Positions 1-6,007 are shown, counted from the first letter of the stretch. The stretch: DNA of 6,232 nt from a bacterium (GCA_022865845.1 JALHUC010000488.1:1-6232); one strand, 5' to 3'. Notes: generated by a model from the sequence alone, not told the origin. Translations and numbers: made by a program.

Positions 1-77
1 CTCAATCCTCAATCCTGAATCCTCAATTCTCAAATGATTAAACCGTTCACCGTTCACGGTTCACGTTTCACGCTTCA
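1..77. repeat. Two in-register heptanucleotide tandem arrays
   Basis: The first 77 bases divide exactly into eleven 7-base units. Positions 1-35 hold five CTCAATC-like units (CTCAATC, CTCAATC, CTGAATC, CTCAATT, CTCAAAT). Positions 36-42 are GATTAAA. Positions 43-77 hold five CCGTTCA-like units (CCGTTCA, CCGTTCA, CGGTTCA, CGTTTCA, CGCTTCA). The array may begin outside the window. It lies in a non-coding spacer and has no long reading frame. Degenerate short tandem repeats of this sort occur in intergenic DNA of many environmental bacteria; their function is unknown. Confidence 0.8.
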
Positions 78-108
78 CTGATTTATCACCCCCCTCCCCC
101 CCCCATTT

Positions 109-136
109 TTGACAATATGAATAAAAGCAACATAAA
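109..136 (+). promoter_or_regulatory. Candidate sigma-70 promoter for the response regulator
   Basis: A perfect TTGACA (109-114) is followed after 16 bases by CATAAA (131-136), which matches four of six positions of the -10 consensus. It lies just after the heptamer arrays and cytosine tract. It would give a leader of about 200 bases before the start codon at 343. It is a prediction from consensus only. Confidence 0.35.
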
Positions 137-160
137 CAACATGACCTATTTCGTCAGCTC

Positions 161-176
161 TGGTTACAATATTGCT
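161..176 (+). promoter_or_regulatory. Possible sigma-54 promoter
   Basis: TGG (161-163) and TTGCT (172-176) have exactly the GG-N10-GC spacing of a -24/-12 promoter. The -12 element is a full match, but the CACG part of the -24 element is absent (TTAC instead), so this is a weak match. Such promoters are common in the suspected host group. Confidence 0.2.
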
Positions 177-342
177 TCGGGCGGTAGAACAGCGCACGCG
201 ATAATCGAATAAAACCATATATTACAGCCATTTAAATTGACATTCCTGAAAGACTGCAACGGCTTGACCTTTGCAAGACTAAGCAATGTTCCGCTATTCA
301 AAATGATTATGGACGGACCGGTTTTATCAGTGGAGGAAGGTC

Positions 343-1080
343 ATGGAGACGAGAAGAAAGCTGAATGAGGTGCTGCTGAAAAAGAAACAGCTTTTACTGG
401 TTGACGACGTGAAGCTTTTTCTGCACCTGAGCAAGGCCATGTTAAGCCGTGAGGATTTCATCGTTCATACCGCCATAAACGGTGAGGAGGCCCTCGATAT
501 TGCAAGAAAATACAAACCGGATGCGATCCTCCTTGATCTGTATATGCCCGGGATGAACGGCGATGAGGTCTGCAGGAAGATCAGATCGGAGCCGGCCACC
601 AGCCACATCCCTGTCATCATGATCACCACCGAATCGGATGGGGAGGGCAGGAGCCGCTGCATGTATTCAGGCTGTGATGATTTCCTTACCAAACCTGTAA
701 GAGCCGATATCCTCAACAGTGCTGTTCAAAAACATCTTGCTGTAAAGGAAAGGATCCACCCGAGGACGGGTGTGATGCTTCCATGCATTCTCAAAAGTGA
801 CCATGAGTTCTTAAAATCGACGATTCACACTATCTCCGCCGGCGGAGCCTACGTTGAGATGGACCCGCCCCCCCTTCCGGGCAGTGCCCACACGCTGACC
901 TTCTCCCTGGTGGACGAGCAGGAGAATATTTCAGTGAGAGCGTTGGCCAGATGGAACCGCATGATGCACGGTGAACGCCCGGTGGGATCTGGTTTCGAGT
1001 TTGTGGAAATTGGGGAAGATAGTTTCGAGCGGTTAAACTATTGGGTTGAGAACACGCTCGACAACCCATTGTTCAGCTGA
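343..1080 (+). CDS. Response regulator: receiver domain fused to PilZ domain
   Basis: A 245-residue cytoplasmic two-domain signalling protein. Residues about 16-132 form a CheY-like receiver: acidic pair D21-D22, phospho-acceptor D65 in LLDLYMPGMNG, T95 and K117 in the LTKP motif are all present, so phosphorylation should work. Residues about 135-240 form a PilZ domain, which in other proteins binds cyclic di-GMP. Its RxxxR motif is R137-R141 and the second motif is TISAGG (163-168). That motif normally begins with D or N, so ligand binding may be weaker or lost. The C-terminal part (VRALARWNR, GSGFEF) fits the PilZ barrel. GGAGG at 332-336 lies six bases before the ATG and supports this start. 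No histidine kinase is adjacent, so its partner is elsewhere. It probably couples a phosphorelay to motility, surface or envelope behaviour; the output is unknown. Confidence 0.9.
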   Translation: METRRKLNEVLLKKKQLLLVDDVKLFLHLSKAMLSREDFIVHTAINGEEALDIARKYKPDAILLDLYMPGMNGDEVCRKIRSEPATSHIPVIMITTESDGEGRSRCMYSGCDDFLTKPVRADILNSAVQKHLAVKERIHPRTGVMLPCILKSDHEFLKSTIHTISAGGAYVEMDPPPLPGSAHTLTFSLVDEQENISVRALARWNRMMHGERPVGSGFEFVEIGEDSFERLNYWVENTLDNPLFS

Positions 1081-1123
1081 AACTGCCACGGCTGTCCGGT
1101 CCCGTCATAGCAGCCTGGGTTTC

Positions 1124-1136
1124 GGGGACGGTCCCC
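1124..1136. repeat. 13-bp perfect palindrome GGGGAC-G-GTCCCC
   Basis: A six-base inverted repeat around one central base, in the spacer between two convergent genes. No T-run follows it on either strand, so it is not a standard intrinsic terminator. GGGGAC-type palindromes resemble dispersed REP-like elements of other bacteria, but a single copy here cannot establish that. A second weak hairpin (GGGTT 1163-1167 with AACCC 1175-1179) lies nearby. Confidence 0.45.
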
Positions 1137-1205
1137 CTATGGCTTTTGAACTTTCAGATGGCGGGTTTCTTTGGAACCCTTCAAATCCCCGCAAGGATCG
1201 GGCCG

Positions 1206-1230
1206 AAAGGATCAGGCTTAAAGGATCAGG
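1206..1230. repeat. 11-bp direct repeat at the end of the permease gene
   Basis: AAAGGATCAGG occurs at 1206-1216 and again at 1220-1230, with a 14-base period. The second copy includes the permease stop codon (1226-1228 on the minus strand). It may be a small local duplication. Confidence 0.5.
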
Positions 1231-3319
1231 AACGCACCTCATGATCCACAAGGGCCTGCTTGCGCGAAGCGCGGAAATTCGTCAGGAACAACCCGCTCAA
1301 AACTACCATTCCAATCAGGTGTATCCACCAGATGGCCGGCCAGAGCAGTGCCACGGCGCAGCCGAGGGACAGCAGGCGCACCAGCGGGTTGAGCCTGGCT
1401 TCCATGAAGCCTTCCAGTCCGGCGGCAAAAGCGTAAAGGCCGAACAGGGCAAAGATGAAGATCGTGAAATCGTCGATCCAGGAACCGCCGATAAACGGTG
1501 TGTAGGCAAACAGCAGAGGGATCACGTACAGGCCCTTGGCCAGTTTCCACGCCTGTAAGCCGGTCTCCATCGGTTTGGTGCCGGCAATGGCAGCGCCGGT
1601 GAAAGCGGCCAGGGCGACCGGCGGGGTGACGTTGGAATCCTGGCTCAGCCAGAAGATGATCAGGTGCGCCGAGAGCAGGGCGTAGGTCAGTGTGTGCGGG
1701 CTGAGGACCGCTTCGCGTATCATGCCGACCATCTCCATGGGCACCGCGTCAATGATCGCACGGGCGGCGGTGATGGTCATCGGATGACCGATGGTCGCCA
1801 GGCTGTCCGGGGCAGCAATCATGAAGATCGCCTTGGCCGCCTCGGGCACGTGGCCGCCGGCCAGGACATCGACCAGCATGCCGTTGGTGATCAGTGTATA
1901 CAGCGCCGGGGCCGAGAGGGTTCCGAGGACAATGTAGGCGGCCGTAACCGGCAATCCCATACCGAGCACCAGCGAGGCCAGGGCGATGAGGCCGATGGCG
2001 ATTATCAGGCTGTGTCCTGCCCACTCGTTGATCATCAGCGAGAAGGTGTTGCCGATCCCGGCGGTGGCGATGACGTTGACGATCAGGCCGACGGAGCAGA
2101 GCAGGATCGCGGTCATCACCATGTTCCGCGCACCCATCGCCATCGCTTCGATGATCGCCTTCGGTCCCATGCGGTTGGAACTGAACCAGGAGGCAACCAC
2201 TACGGCGATGATACAGATCCCGGCGGCGTAGGTCGGGGTGAAGCCGTAGATCAGCATGCCAATAAGCACGCCGATGGGCATCAGAAAGACGAACCCCCCC
2301 TTTTTTAAGACTTCGATAGCCGAGATCTCCTCGGTATCGACTGCGGTGACGTAGCTGCGCTTGGCCTCAATGCGGACAAAAAAGCCGACCGTAGCAAAAT
2401 AGAGGATCGCCGGAAGGATGCTGACCATGACGATGATGTTGTAGGAGATCTGCGTATAAGTGGCCATGACGAAGGCCCCGGCCCCCATGATCGGCGGCAT
2501 CAGCTGACCACCGGTGGAGGCGGCGGCTTCGACCCCGCCGGCGAACTTCGCCGGGAAACCCGCGCGTTTCATCAGCGGGATGGTTATGACGCCGGTCGAG
2601 GCGGTGTTGGCCACCGCCGAGCCGGAGATGGTCCCCATCAGGCCCGAAGCCATCACGGCCACCAGACCGGGGCCGCCGATCATCCGCCCGGCCACGGCGC
2701 GGGCCAGGTCGATGACGAACTCCCCTGCCCCGGAGCGCAGCAGGAAGGCACCGAACAGGATGAACATGAAAACATAGGTGGCGGAGATGCTGGCGATGGT
2801 GCCGAACAGGGCATCGTCACCGTAGACGCTTCGGAACAGGATCGTCTCCAGGCTCAGTCCGGCGAATTTGAACACCCCGCTGATATGCTGTCCCCACCAG
2901 CCGATGTAGCTCAGGGAGGTGATGATCAGCACCGGGATGAACCAGCCGGCCACCCGCCGGGTCAATTCCAGGGCACAGAGGATAAGGATGATACCAGCCG
3001 CCCACTCGGCGGGCGCCAGATGCACGCCCCGCGCGTAAATGGCATCCTCCATGGCGATCAGGTAGAGGGCAGAACCGGCGGCCAGCAGGCCCAGCAGCAC
3101 ATCCAGCAGGCGCCAGCCGAAGCCGCCCTCCTTGCGCAATGGGTAAACCACCACGGCGATCAGGGCGAACCCGGCAAAATGCAGAGAGTTCTGCCAGAGG
3201 GACGACAGTAATGCCACCACGTTGAACCAGATGTGCATTAAAGAAACGGCGACCCCGAGAATGATCAAAAGGGGGGTCAAGTGGGGATAGACATCGGATT
3301 CGGTCCCTGGTGGTTTCAT
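1226..3319 (-). CDS. TRAP transporter fused permease (4TM/12TM, TAXI type)
   Basis: Inner-membrane permease of a TRAP transporter, with the small (DctQ-like) and large (DctM-like) subunits fused. It should import the solute delivered by the receptor encoded just upstream, driven by a sodium or proton gradient. With the chosen start it has 697 residues and about 16-18 hydrophobic segments. The first four or five, up to about residue 140, form the small-subunit part. Family signatures include GTISGSAVANTASTG (229-243), STGGQLMPPIMGAGAF (268-283), LVLGMGLPVTAAYIVL (450-465) and NVTPPVALAAF (563-573). Residues about 478-548 form a mostly polar insert between two conserved segments that I expect to lie closer together in shorter relatives. 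Two extra C-terminal membrane segments follow (about 650-680). An in-frame ATG at 3355 would add 12 residues, but it sits in a hairpin loop with no ribosome binding site. The start at 3319 has GGAG nine bases upstream. Substrate unknown. Confidence 0.93.
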   Translation of the reverse strand: MKPPGTESDVYPHLTPLLIILGVAVSLMHIWFNVVALLSSLWQNSLHFAGFALIAVVVYPLRKEGGFGWRLLDVLLGLLAAGSALYLIAMEDAIYARGVHLAPAEWAAGIILILCALELTRRVAGWFIPVLIITSLSYIGWWGQHISGVFKFAGLSLETILFRSVYGDDALFGTIASISATYVFMFILFGAFLLRSGAGEFVIDLARAVAGRMIGGPGLVAVMASGLMGTISGSAVANTASTGVITIPLMKRAGFPAKFAGGVEAAASTGGQLMPPIMGAGAFVMATYTQISYNIIVMVSILPAILYFATVGFFVRIEAKRSYVTAVDTEEISAIEVLKKGGFVFLMPIGVLIGMLIYGFTPTYAAGICIIAVVVASWFSSNRMGPKAIIEAMAMGARNMVMTAILLCSVGLIVNVIATAGIGNTFSLMINEWAGHSLIIAIGLIALASLVLGMGLPVTAAYIVLGTLSAPALYTLITNGMLVDVLAGGHVPEAAKAIFMIAAPDSLATIGHPMTITAARAIIDAVPMEMVGMIREAVLSPHTLTYALLSAHLIIFWLSQDSNVTPPVALAAFTGAAIAGTKPMETGLQAWKLAKGLYVIPLLFAYTPFIGGSWIDDFTIFIFALFGLYAFAAGLEGFMEARLNPLVRLLSLGCAVALLWPAIWWIHLIGMVVLSGLFLTNFRASRKQALVDHEVRS

Positions 3320-3328
3320 TGCCGCGGA

Positions 3329-3332
3329 CTCC
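3329..3332 (-). promoter_or_regulatory. Ribosome binding site that sets the permease start
   Basis: On the minus strand GGAG lies nine bases before the ATG at 3319-3317. The alternative ATG at 3355 has no comparable site, so the shorter permease is preferred. Confidence 0.55.
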
Positions 3333-3342
3333 GGAATTATCA

Positions 3343-3368
3343 GCGGCCACCCCATCCGGGATGGCCGC
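3343..3368 (-). promoter_or_regulatory. Intergenic hairpin between receptor and permease genes
   Basis: Perfect seven-base arms (GCGGCCA 3343-3349, TGGCCGC 3362-3368 as read on the plus strand) enclose a 12-base loop in the 121-base gap between the two transporter genes. No T-run follows on the minus strand, so full termination is unlikely. In many binding-protein transporter operons such hairpins stabilise the upstream part of the message, so that more receptor than permease is made. That role here is inference. Confidence 0.5.
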
Positions 3369-3440
3369 CAGGGTCAAGCCGTTAATTCTTTTCCAGAGCG
3401 TAAACCGCGCTGGTATTTGTTCGGGTCTTTCGGTTGAACA

Positions 3441-4460
3441 CTAGTTCGGGAGCAGGCGGGTGGGAACCTTGATACCCACTTCCGCATAATATCTGGCCGC
3501 ACCCGGGTGCAGCGGCATTGGAAGACCGGCGATCGCCTTTTCGATCCCCATCGCCTTGGTGGCTCCGTGAATGGCGTTGAGGAACGCCAGGTTCTCGTAA
3601 ACGGTTTTGGTGATCTGGTAGACAGCGTCCTCATCCACGTCGGACCGGACAGCGAGGAAGTTCGGCTGGGCGATGGTTTTGATATCTCTGGTCTGCCCCG
3701 GGTAGGTGCCGGACGGGATCACATAGCGGGTCCAGAGCTCCATGCCGCCATCGGCCTTCATCATTTGCTCGTCGGTGAAATCGAGGACGGTGATATCATC
3801 CCCCATGTTCGCCATCGCCTTGGTCAGGGCGCTGACCGGGACGCCGGCCGGAGTGCTCATACCGGCCAACTGGCCGTTCTGCATGGCGTCCGCCGAAGGA
3901 CCGTAACCGACGTAGACCAGGTTGTAGTCCTTTTCCACATCAACACCGAGGTTGGTGAGCAGGACGGTATTGGAGCCCAGAGTCCCGGAGTTCTTGGCCC
4001 CCAGGGACATCGATTCGCCCTTCATGGTGACCAGGTCCGCGGCGGTACCGGTTTTGGCGAATTTTTTCCTGACGACGAAGTGCTCGACGTTCTGCCACAG
4101 CATGCTCACCGAGCGCAGGTTCTTTTGGGGTCCGGCACTTTCGATCGGGCCGGTGCCCTCCCGGGCATAGGCGCCGTAAAGGCCCTGGAGGATGGCGAAC
4201 TGCACCTCATTTTCACGCAGCAGCTTGATGTTCTCGCCCGAGCCGGCTGAGCTGATCGCAGACATGCCGATCTTCTGGGTAGGCTGCAGTTTCACCTTGA
4301 CCAGGGTCGCCAGGGCGACGCCGACCGGGTAGTAAGTGCCGCCTGTGGAAGCGGTGGCCAACAGGTAGTTGCGTGCATCCGCCGCCTGGACCGTGGAAAC
4401 GGAACCGAGCAGCAGGGCGATCGCTGCCACGACAAACATGAAATTTCTGATTCGCATCAT
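3441..4460 (-). CDS. TAXI family TRAP transporter solute-binding receptor
   Basis: A 339-residue periplasmic receptor that captures a solute and passes it to the fused permease. Residues 1-26 are a signal peptide: basic MMRIR start, hydrophobic core FVVAAIALLLGS, cleavage probably after VQA (24-26). There is no lipobox cysteine, so the protein is likely soluble. Family marks of the TAXI group are ATASTGGTYYPVG near the mature N-terminus (35-47), GSGENI (73-78) and QFAILQ (87-92). Length is normal for the family and the reading frame is intact. AGGAGG at 4469-4474 lies eight bases before the first of two consecutive ATG codons and supports that start. It is the first gene of a two-gene operon. 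Characterised TAXI systems carry C4/C5 dicarboxylates or amino acids such as glutamate; the substrate here cannot be read from sequence. Confidence 0.94.
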   Translation of the reverse strand: MMRIRNFMFVVAAIALLLGSVSTVQAADARNYLLATASTGGTYYPVGVALATLVKVKLQPTQKIGMSAISSAGSGENIKLLRENEVQFAILQGLYGAYAREGTGPIESAGPQKNLRSVSMLWQNVEHFVVRKKFAKTGTAADLVTMKGESMSLGAKNSGTLGSNTVLLTNLGVDVEKDYNLVYVGYGPSADAMQNGQLAGMSTPAGVPVSALTKAMANMGDDITVLDFTDEQMMKADGGMELWTRYVIPSGTYPGQTRDIKTIAQPNFLAVRSDVDEDAVYQITKTVYENLAFLNAIHGATKAMGIEKAIAGLPMPLHPGAARYYAEVGIKVPTRLLPN

Positions 4461-4641
4461 TTTTCTTTCCTCCTGTAGACTGGTTGGGGTGACAGTTTCA
4501 AATCATTTTGACCCGGTTGTTAAAAAAACATTACTGGAGGGAAACTGAAGACGATGGTTGATTGAACAACTCTGAAGTTCCTGGCCCGGTATGGTATGTA
4601 GATCCTTCAATTTTACTTGGATTATTACAACAATCAAACCT

Positions 4642-4658
4642 TTTTATACTGTATAAAA
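4642..4658. promoter_or_regulatory. 17-bp palindrome, candidate operator
   Basis: TTTTATAC and GTATAAAA form a perfect eight-base inverted repeat around one central T, about 180 bases upstream of the receptor start codon. The AT-rich symmetric form fits a binding site for a dimeric regulator, and it contains TATA-like -10 boxes on both strands. No regulator gene lies next to it. The role is inferred. Confidence 0.4.
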
Positions 4659-4672
4659 CCACTTGACCGAAC

Positions 4673-4699
4673 CCCGGCGATCCGTAAAACCCCGCCGGG
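4673..4699. repeat. GC-rich inverted repeat upstream of transporter operon
   Basis: CCCGGCG (4673-4679) and CGCCGGG (4693-4699) form a perfect seven-base stem with a 13-base loop. There is no T-run on either side. It lies 14 bases from the 17-bp palindrome and may be part of the same control region or the remains of a terminator. Confidence 0.4.
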
Positions 4700-4862
4700 A
4701 TGACCTTTCAGTTAGCGGAGGGGGAGCTGCGCATTTACGCAAATTGTAGAGCTAAAGAGCTGTCACCCAATTCGGGGAACCTGCCTGACGGTTGAGGGGC
4801 GAGCCGGAACCTTGCCAGACACCGGATTTTGCGGTAAGTTCGTCGCCTGTTAAAACCAATGT

Positions 4863-4937
4863 GGGGGCGTAGCTCAGTGGGAGAGCACCTGCTTCGCATG
4901 CAGGGGGTCGGGGGTTCAAATCCCCCCGTCTCCACCA
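4863..4937 (+). tRNA. tRNA-Ala (anticodon CGC)
   Basis: A complete cloverleaf reads the alanine codon GCG. Acceptor stem 4863-4869 pairs with 4927-4933; D arm 4872-4886; anticodon stem CCTGC/GCAGG (4888-4892, 4900-4904) with loop TTCGCAT and anticodon CGC at 4895-4897; T arm GGGGG/CCCCC (4910-4914, 4922-4926) with loop TTCAAAT. The G3-U70 wobble pair that identifies alanine tRNAs is present (4865 with 4931). Discriminator A4934 and a genome-encoded CCA (4935-4937) end the gene. An intrinsic terminator follows 10 bases later, so it is probably a single-tRNA transcript. Confidence 0.97.
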
Positions 4938-4947
4938 CTCGACGCAT

Positions 4948-4985
4948 AAAAAGGCCGCTTCTGAAAGAAGCTGGCCTTTTTATTT
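4948..4985 (+). terminator. Intrinsic terminator after tRNA-Ala
   Basis: AAAAAGGCC pairs with GGCCTTTTT and, inside it, GCTTCT pairs with AGAAGC around the loop GAA, with one bulged T. The T-rich tail TTTTTATTT follows. Because the stem is flanked by A-run and T-run, it can also work on the minus strand. Confidence 0.93.
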
Positions 4986-5008
4986 GCTCGTGGCAGGCCA
5001 TAGTACGA

Positions 5009-5109
5009 CAGGCGTATACCGCGAGTTGCGGCGAATTGTACCGCCTGCCCCGAGTCCCGCCGTTTGCGGGATCGATGGAGCAGTCGAGGGTCACCCCTCG
5101 TTTTTATTT
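5009..5109 (+). ncRNA. Candidate structured small RNA ending in a terminator
   Basis: Three structures follow one another. CAGGCG (5009-5014) pairs with CGCCTG (5042-5047), continued by TAT with GTA, and encloses the hairpin CCGC-GAGTT-GCGG (5019-5031). Next is CCCGC-CGTTT-GCGGG (5056-5070). Last is the intrinsic terminator at 5085-5109. The stretch has no coding potential and starts just after the tRNA terminator. I see no good promoter within it, so it might instead be read-through RNA or chance structure. No match to a known RNA class is recognised. Confidence 0.3.
5085..5109 (+). terminator. Second intrinsic terminator
   Basis: CGAGGG (5085-5090) and CCCTCG (5095-5100) form a six-base stem with loop TCAC, followed directly by TTTTTATTT. 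There is no gene between this and the tRNA terminator about 100 bases upstream. It therefore either backs up the first terminator or ends a separate short RNA. Confidence 0.8.
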
Positions 5110-5113
5110 GGAT

Positions 5114-5130
5114 TTGCCACGGCGAAGTTG
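5114..5130. repeat. Dispersed element copy A (TTGCCACGGCGAAGTTG)
   Basis: These 17 bases match 5692-5708 (TTGCCACGCCGAAGCTG) at 15 positions. The other copy is part of a 32-base element that splits a heptamer array. Two partial copies in neighbouring spacers suggest a dispersed intergenic repeat family. Confidence 0.4.
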
Positions 5131-5305
5131 CGCCATCAGCGCATCAAAAACGGGCAATAAGGGCATCATCTTATTCCCCTCGGAATTGTTGGCCTCGTAG
5201 CACTTCTTTCCAGTTCAGGGACTCTCCCGCCTTGGTTACATCCTAATTCCAGGCTGTCTGCGGCCTTGCGTAGGAACACAGCATCAGTTAACTTAGACCT
5301 ACAGG

Positions 5306-5312
5306 AAGGAGG
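5306..5312 (+). promoter_or_regulatory. Ribosome binding site that sets the start of the small gene
   Basis: AAGGAGG ends five bases before the ATG at 5318. The in-frame GTG at 5312 overlaps this site and therefore cannot be the start. Confidence 0.8.
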
Positions 5313-5317
5313 TGTTC

Positions 5318-5668
5318 ATGCCGTTCCTCGATCCCACCGCTGAATATGATCCCGAGGTTAAAGCTTACAGACCTGCCCTGGAAACCTTCAGCCGGCTTCT
5401 GGAGTTAGGTGACCTGGATACACTGCCCGCGCCCAGGGACGGACTGGGACCCATCCGATCGGTTCAGATCTCCAGAGCCCTGAGGGAAGACGGTGCTGAA
5501 GTATTGGGCCAGGTGAAAGGACACGCCATGTACCTGCTCCAGGGTGATCCCTATCAGGAACCTGAGCTGCGGTACAACTTCAACATGCTCCTGCTCATGG
5601 ACGTCTTCGGGATGGATGAAAAAGACGCCGACCTTTATGAGCCCGCGTTCAGCGAATTGATATGGTGA
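5318..5668 (+). CDS. Small acidic protein of unknown function
   Basis: I do not recognise this 116-residue protein. It has no signal peptide, membrane segment, cysteine or obvious catalytic or metal-binding motif, so it is probably cytoplasmic. It is strongly acidic (about 22 Asp/Glu against 10 Arg/Lys). Likely helices lie around residues 17-31, 48-62 and 88-97. The middle part QISRALREDGAEVLGQVKG (50-68) could be a helix-turn segment, and the C-terminus ends in SELIW. A strong AAGGAGG five bases before the ATG and lack of disruption argue that it is a real gene. It stands alone, with non-coding DNA on both sides. A weak promoter (TTGCGT 5266-5271, TTAACT 5288-5293) may lie upstream. Confidence 0.75.
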   Translation: MPFLDPTAEYDPEVKAYRPALETFSRLLELGDLDTLPAPRDGLGPIRSVQISRALREDGAEVLGQVKGHAMYLLQGDPYQEPELRYNFNMLLLMDVFGMDEKDADLYEPAFSELIW

Positions 5669-5676
5669 AAAAGCCG

Positions 5677-5764
5677 TAATTCGTGACTCGCTTGCCACGC
5701 CGAAGCTGACAGCGAAGGCGGGTGATTCGTGATTGGTAAATTCTGCGTTCTGCTTTCTGCTTTT
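5677..5764. repeat. Heptamer array split by a 32-bp element
   Basis: Two heptamers (TAATTCG, TGACTCG; 5677-5690) are followed by 32 unrelated bases (5691-5722). The array then resumes with six heptamers (TGATTCG, TGATTGG, TAAATTC, TGCGTTC, TGCTTTC, TGCTTTT; 5723-5764). The 32-base element begins CTTGCC and ends GGCGGG, which can pair with two G-T wobbles, so it may form a hairpin. It shares a 17-base core with 5114-5130. Confidence 0.65.
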
Positions 5765-5794
5765 CCGCCAAGTCGCCAGGTCGAAAATTCTTTA

Positions 5795-5820
5795 CTGCGT
5801 CCTCTGCGCCTCTGCGAGAG
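5795..5820. repeat. Short CTGCG tandem repeat
   Basis: CTGCG starts at 5795, 5804 and 5812 in CTGCGTCCT, CTGCGCCT and CTGCGAGAG. The CTCTGCGCCTCTGCGAG type of sequence recurs in spacers of many environmental bacteria. No function is known to me. Confidence 0.5.
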
Positions 5821-5872
5821 AAAACATCGCTTCTGTGGAAACAGTCATTTTCTTACAAAGGGCAATATTTTT

Positions 5873-5954
5873 AACACAAAGTTCACGAAGTTAACAAAGT
5901 AAGGATTTCGTTTTGGCCCTGCCCCCCTTCGTGCCACTTTGTGTACTTTGTGTT
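5873..5954. repeat. Imperfect 19-bp inverted repeat, CACAAAGT type
   Basis: AACACAAAGTTCACGAAGT (5873-5891) and, on the other strand, the complement of 5936-5954 agree at 17 of 19 positions. The arms are 44 bases apart, and each arm is itself a degenerate CACAAAGT/CACGAAGT repeat. AT-rich DNA flanks the outer ends. There is no transposase and no clear target duplication, so this is a folded intergenic repeat, possibly MITE-like. Confidence 0.6.
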
Positions 5955-6007
5955 GAATTAAACGACGCCTTTATAGCAACTGTGCCTTCCCCCAGGATTC
6001 AAGGTAT

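Larger units (their letters stand above)
78..342. other. Non-coding spacer upstream of response regulator
   Basis: No supported gene lies here. The stretch has a cytosine-rich tract at 89-104, a T-run at 106-110, AT-rich DNA, two candidate promoters (annotated separately) and the ribosome binding site GGAGG at 332-336 for the next gene. A second TTGACA at 237-242 has no matching -10 box at normal spacing and was not called. Confidence 0.6.
4461..4862. other. Non-coding spacer between transporter operon and tRNA-Ala
   Basis: No gene is supported. The region must hold the promoter of the transporter operon (leftward) and that of the tRNA (rightward). Rightward possibilities are TTGACC (4663-4668) with TAAAAC (4685-4690), spacing 16, and TTGCCA (4812-4817) with TAAGTT (4835-4840), spacing 17. 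Both are imperfect. No good sigma-70 or sigma-54 match was found for the operon. A reading frame on the minus strand that crosses the tRNA is an artefact. Confidence 0.55.

Noticed and set aside
1..77. CRISPR-like array
   Set aside because: Units are 7 bases and contiguous, with no 25-40 base repeats or unique spacers and no cas genes.
1046..1558. 170-residue plus-strand frame overlapping the end of the regulator and the permease
   Set aside because: Shadow of the permease gene in GC-rich DNA; composition rich in Arg, Gln and Gly and no ribosome binding site.
3507..4250. 247-residue plus-strand frame opposite the receptor gene
   Set aside because: Antisense shadow of a clearly recognised receptor with signal peptide and family motifs.
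4863..4937. tRNA-Ala as an integration site for a genomic island
   Set aside because: No second copy of the tRNA 3' end and no integrase or phage gene in the window.
4735..5094. 119-residue minus-strand reading frame containing GGFEPPTPCMRSRCSPTE
   Set aside because: This peptide is the antisense translation of the tRNA-Ala gene, a well-known false protein. The frame also runs through the terminator hairpin.
4859..5200. 113-residue plus-strand reading frame starting MWGRSSVGEHLL
   Set aside because: It translates the tRNA itself and then two terminators; no ribosome binding site and no protein-like composition.
5405..5698. 97-residue minus-strand frame opposite the small acidic gene
   Set aside because: No ribosome binding site and fully overlapped by the plus-strand gene that has a strong one.
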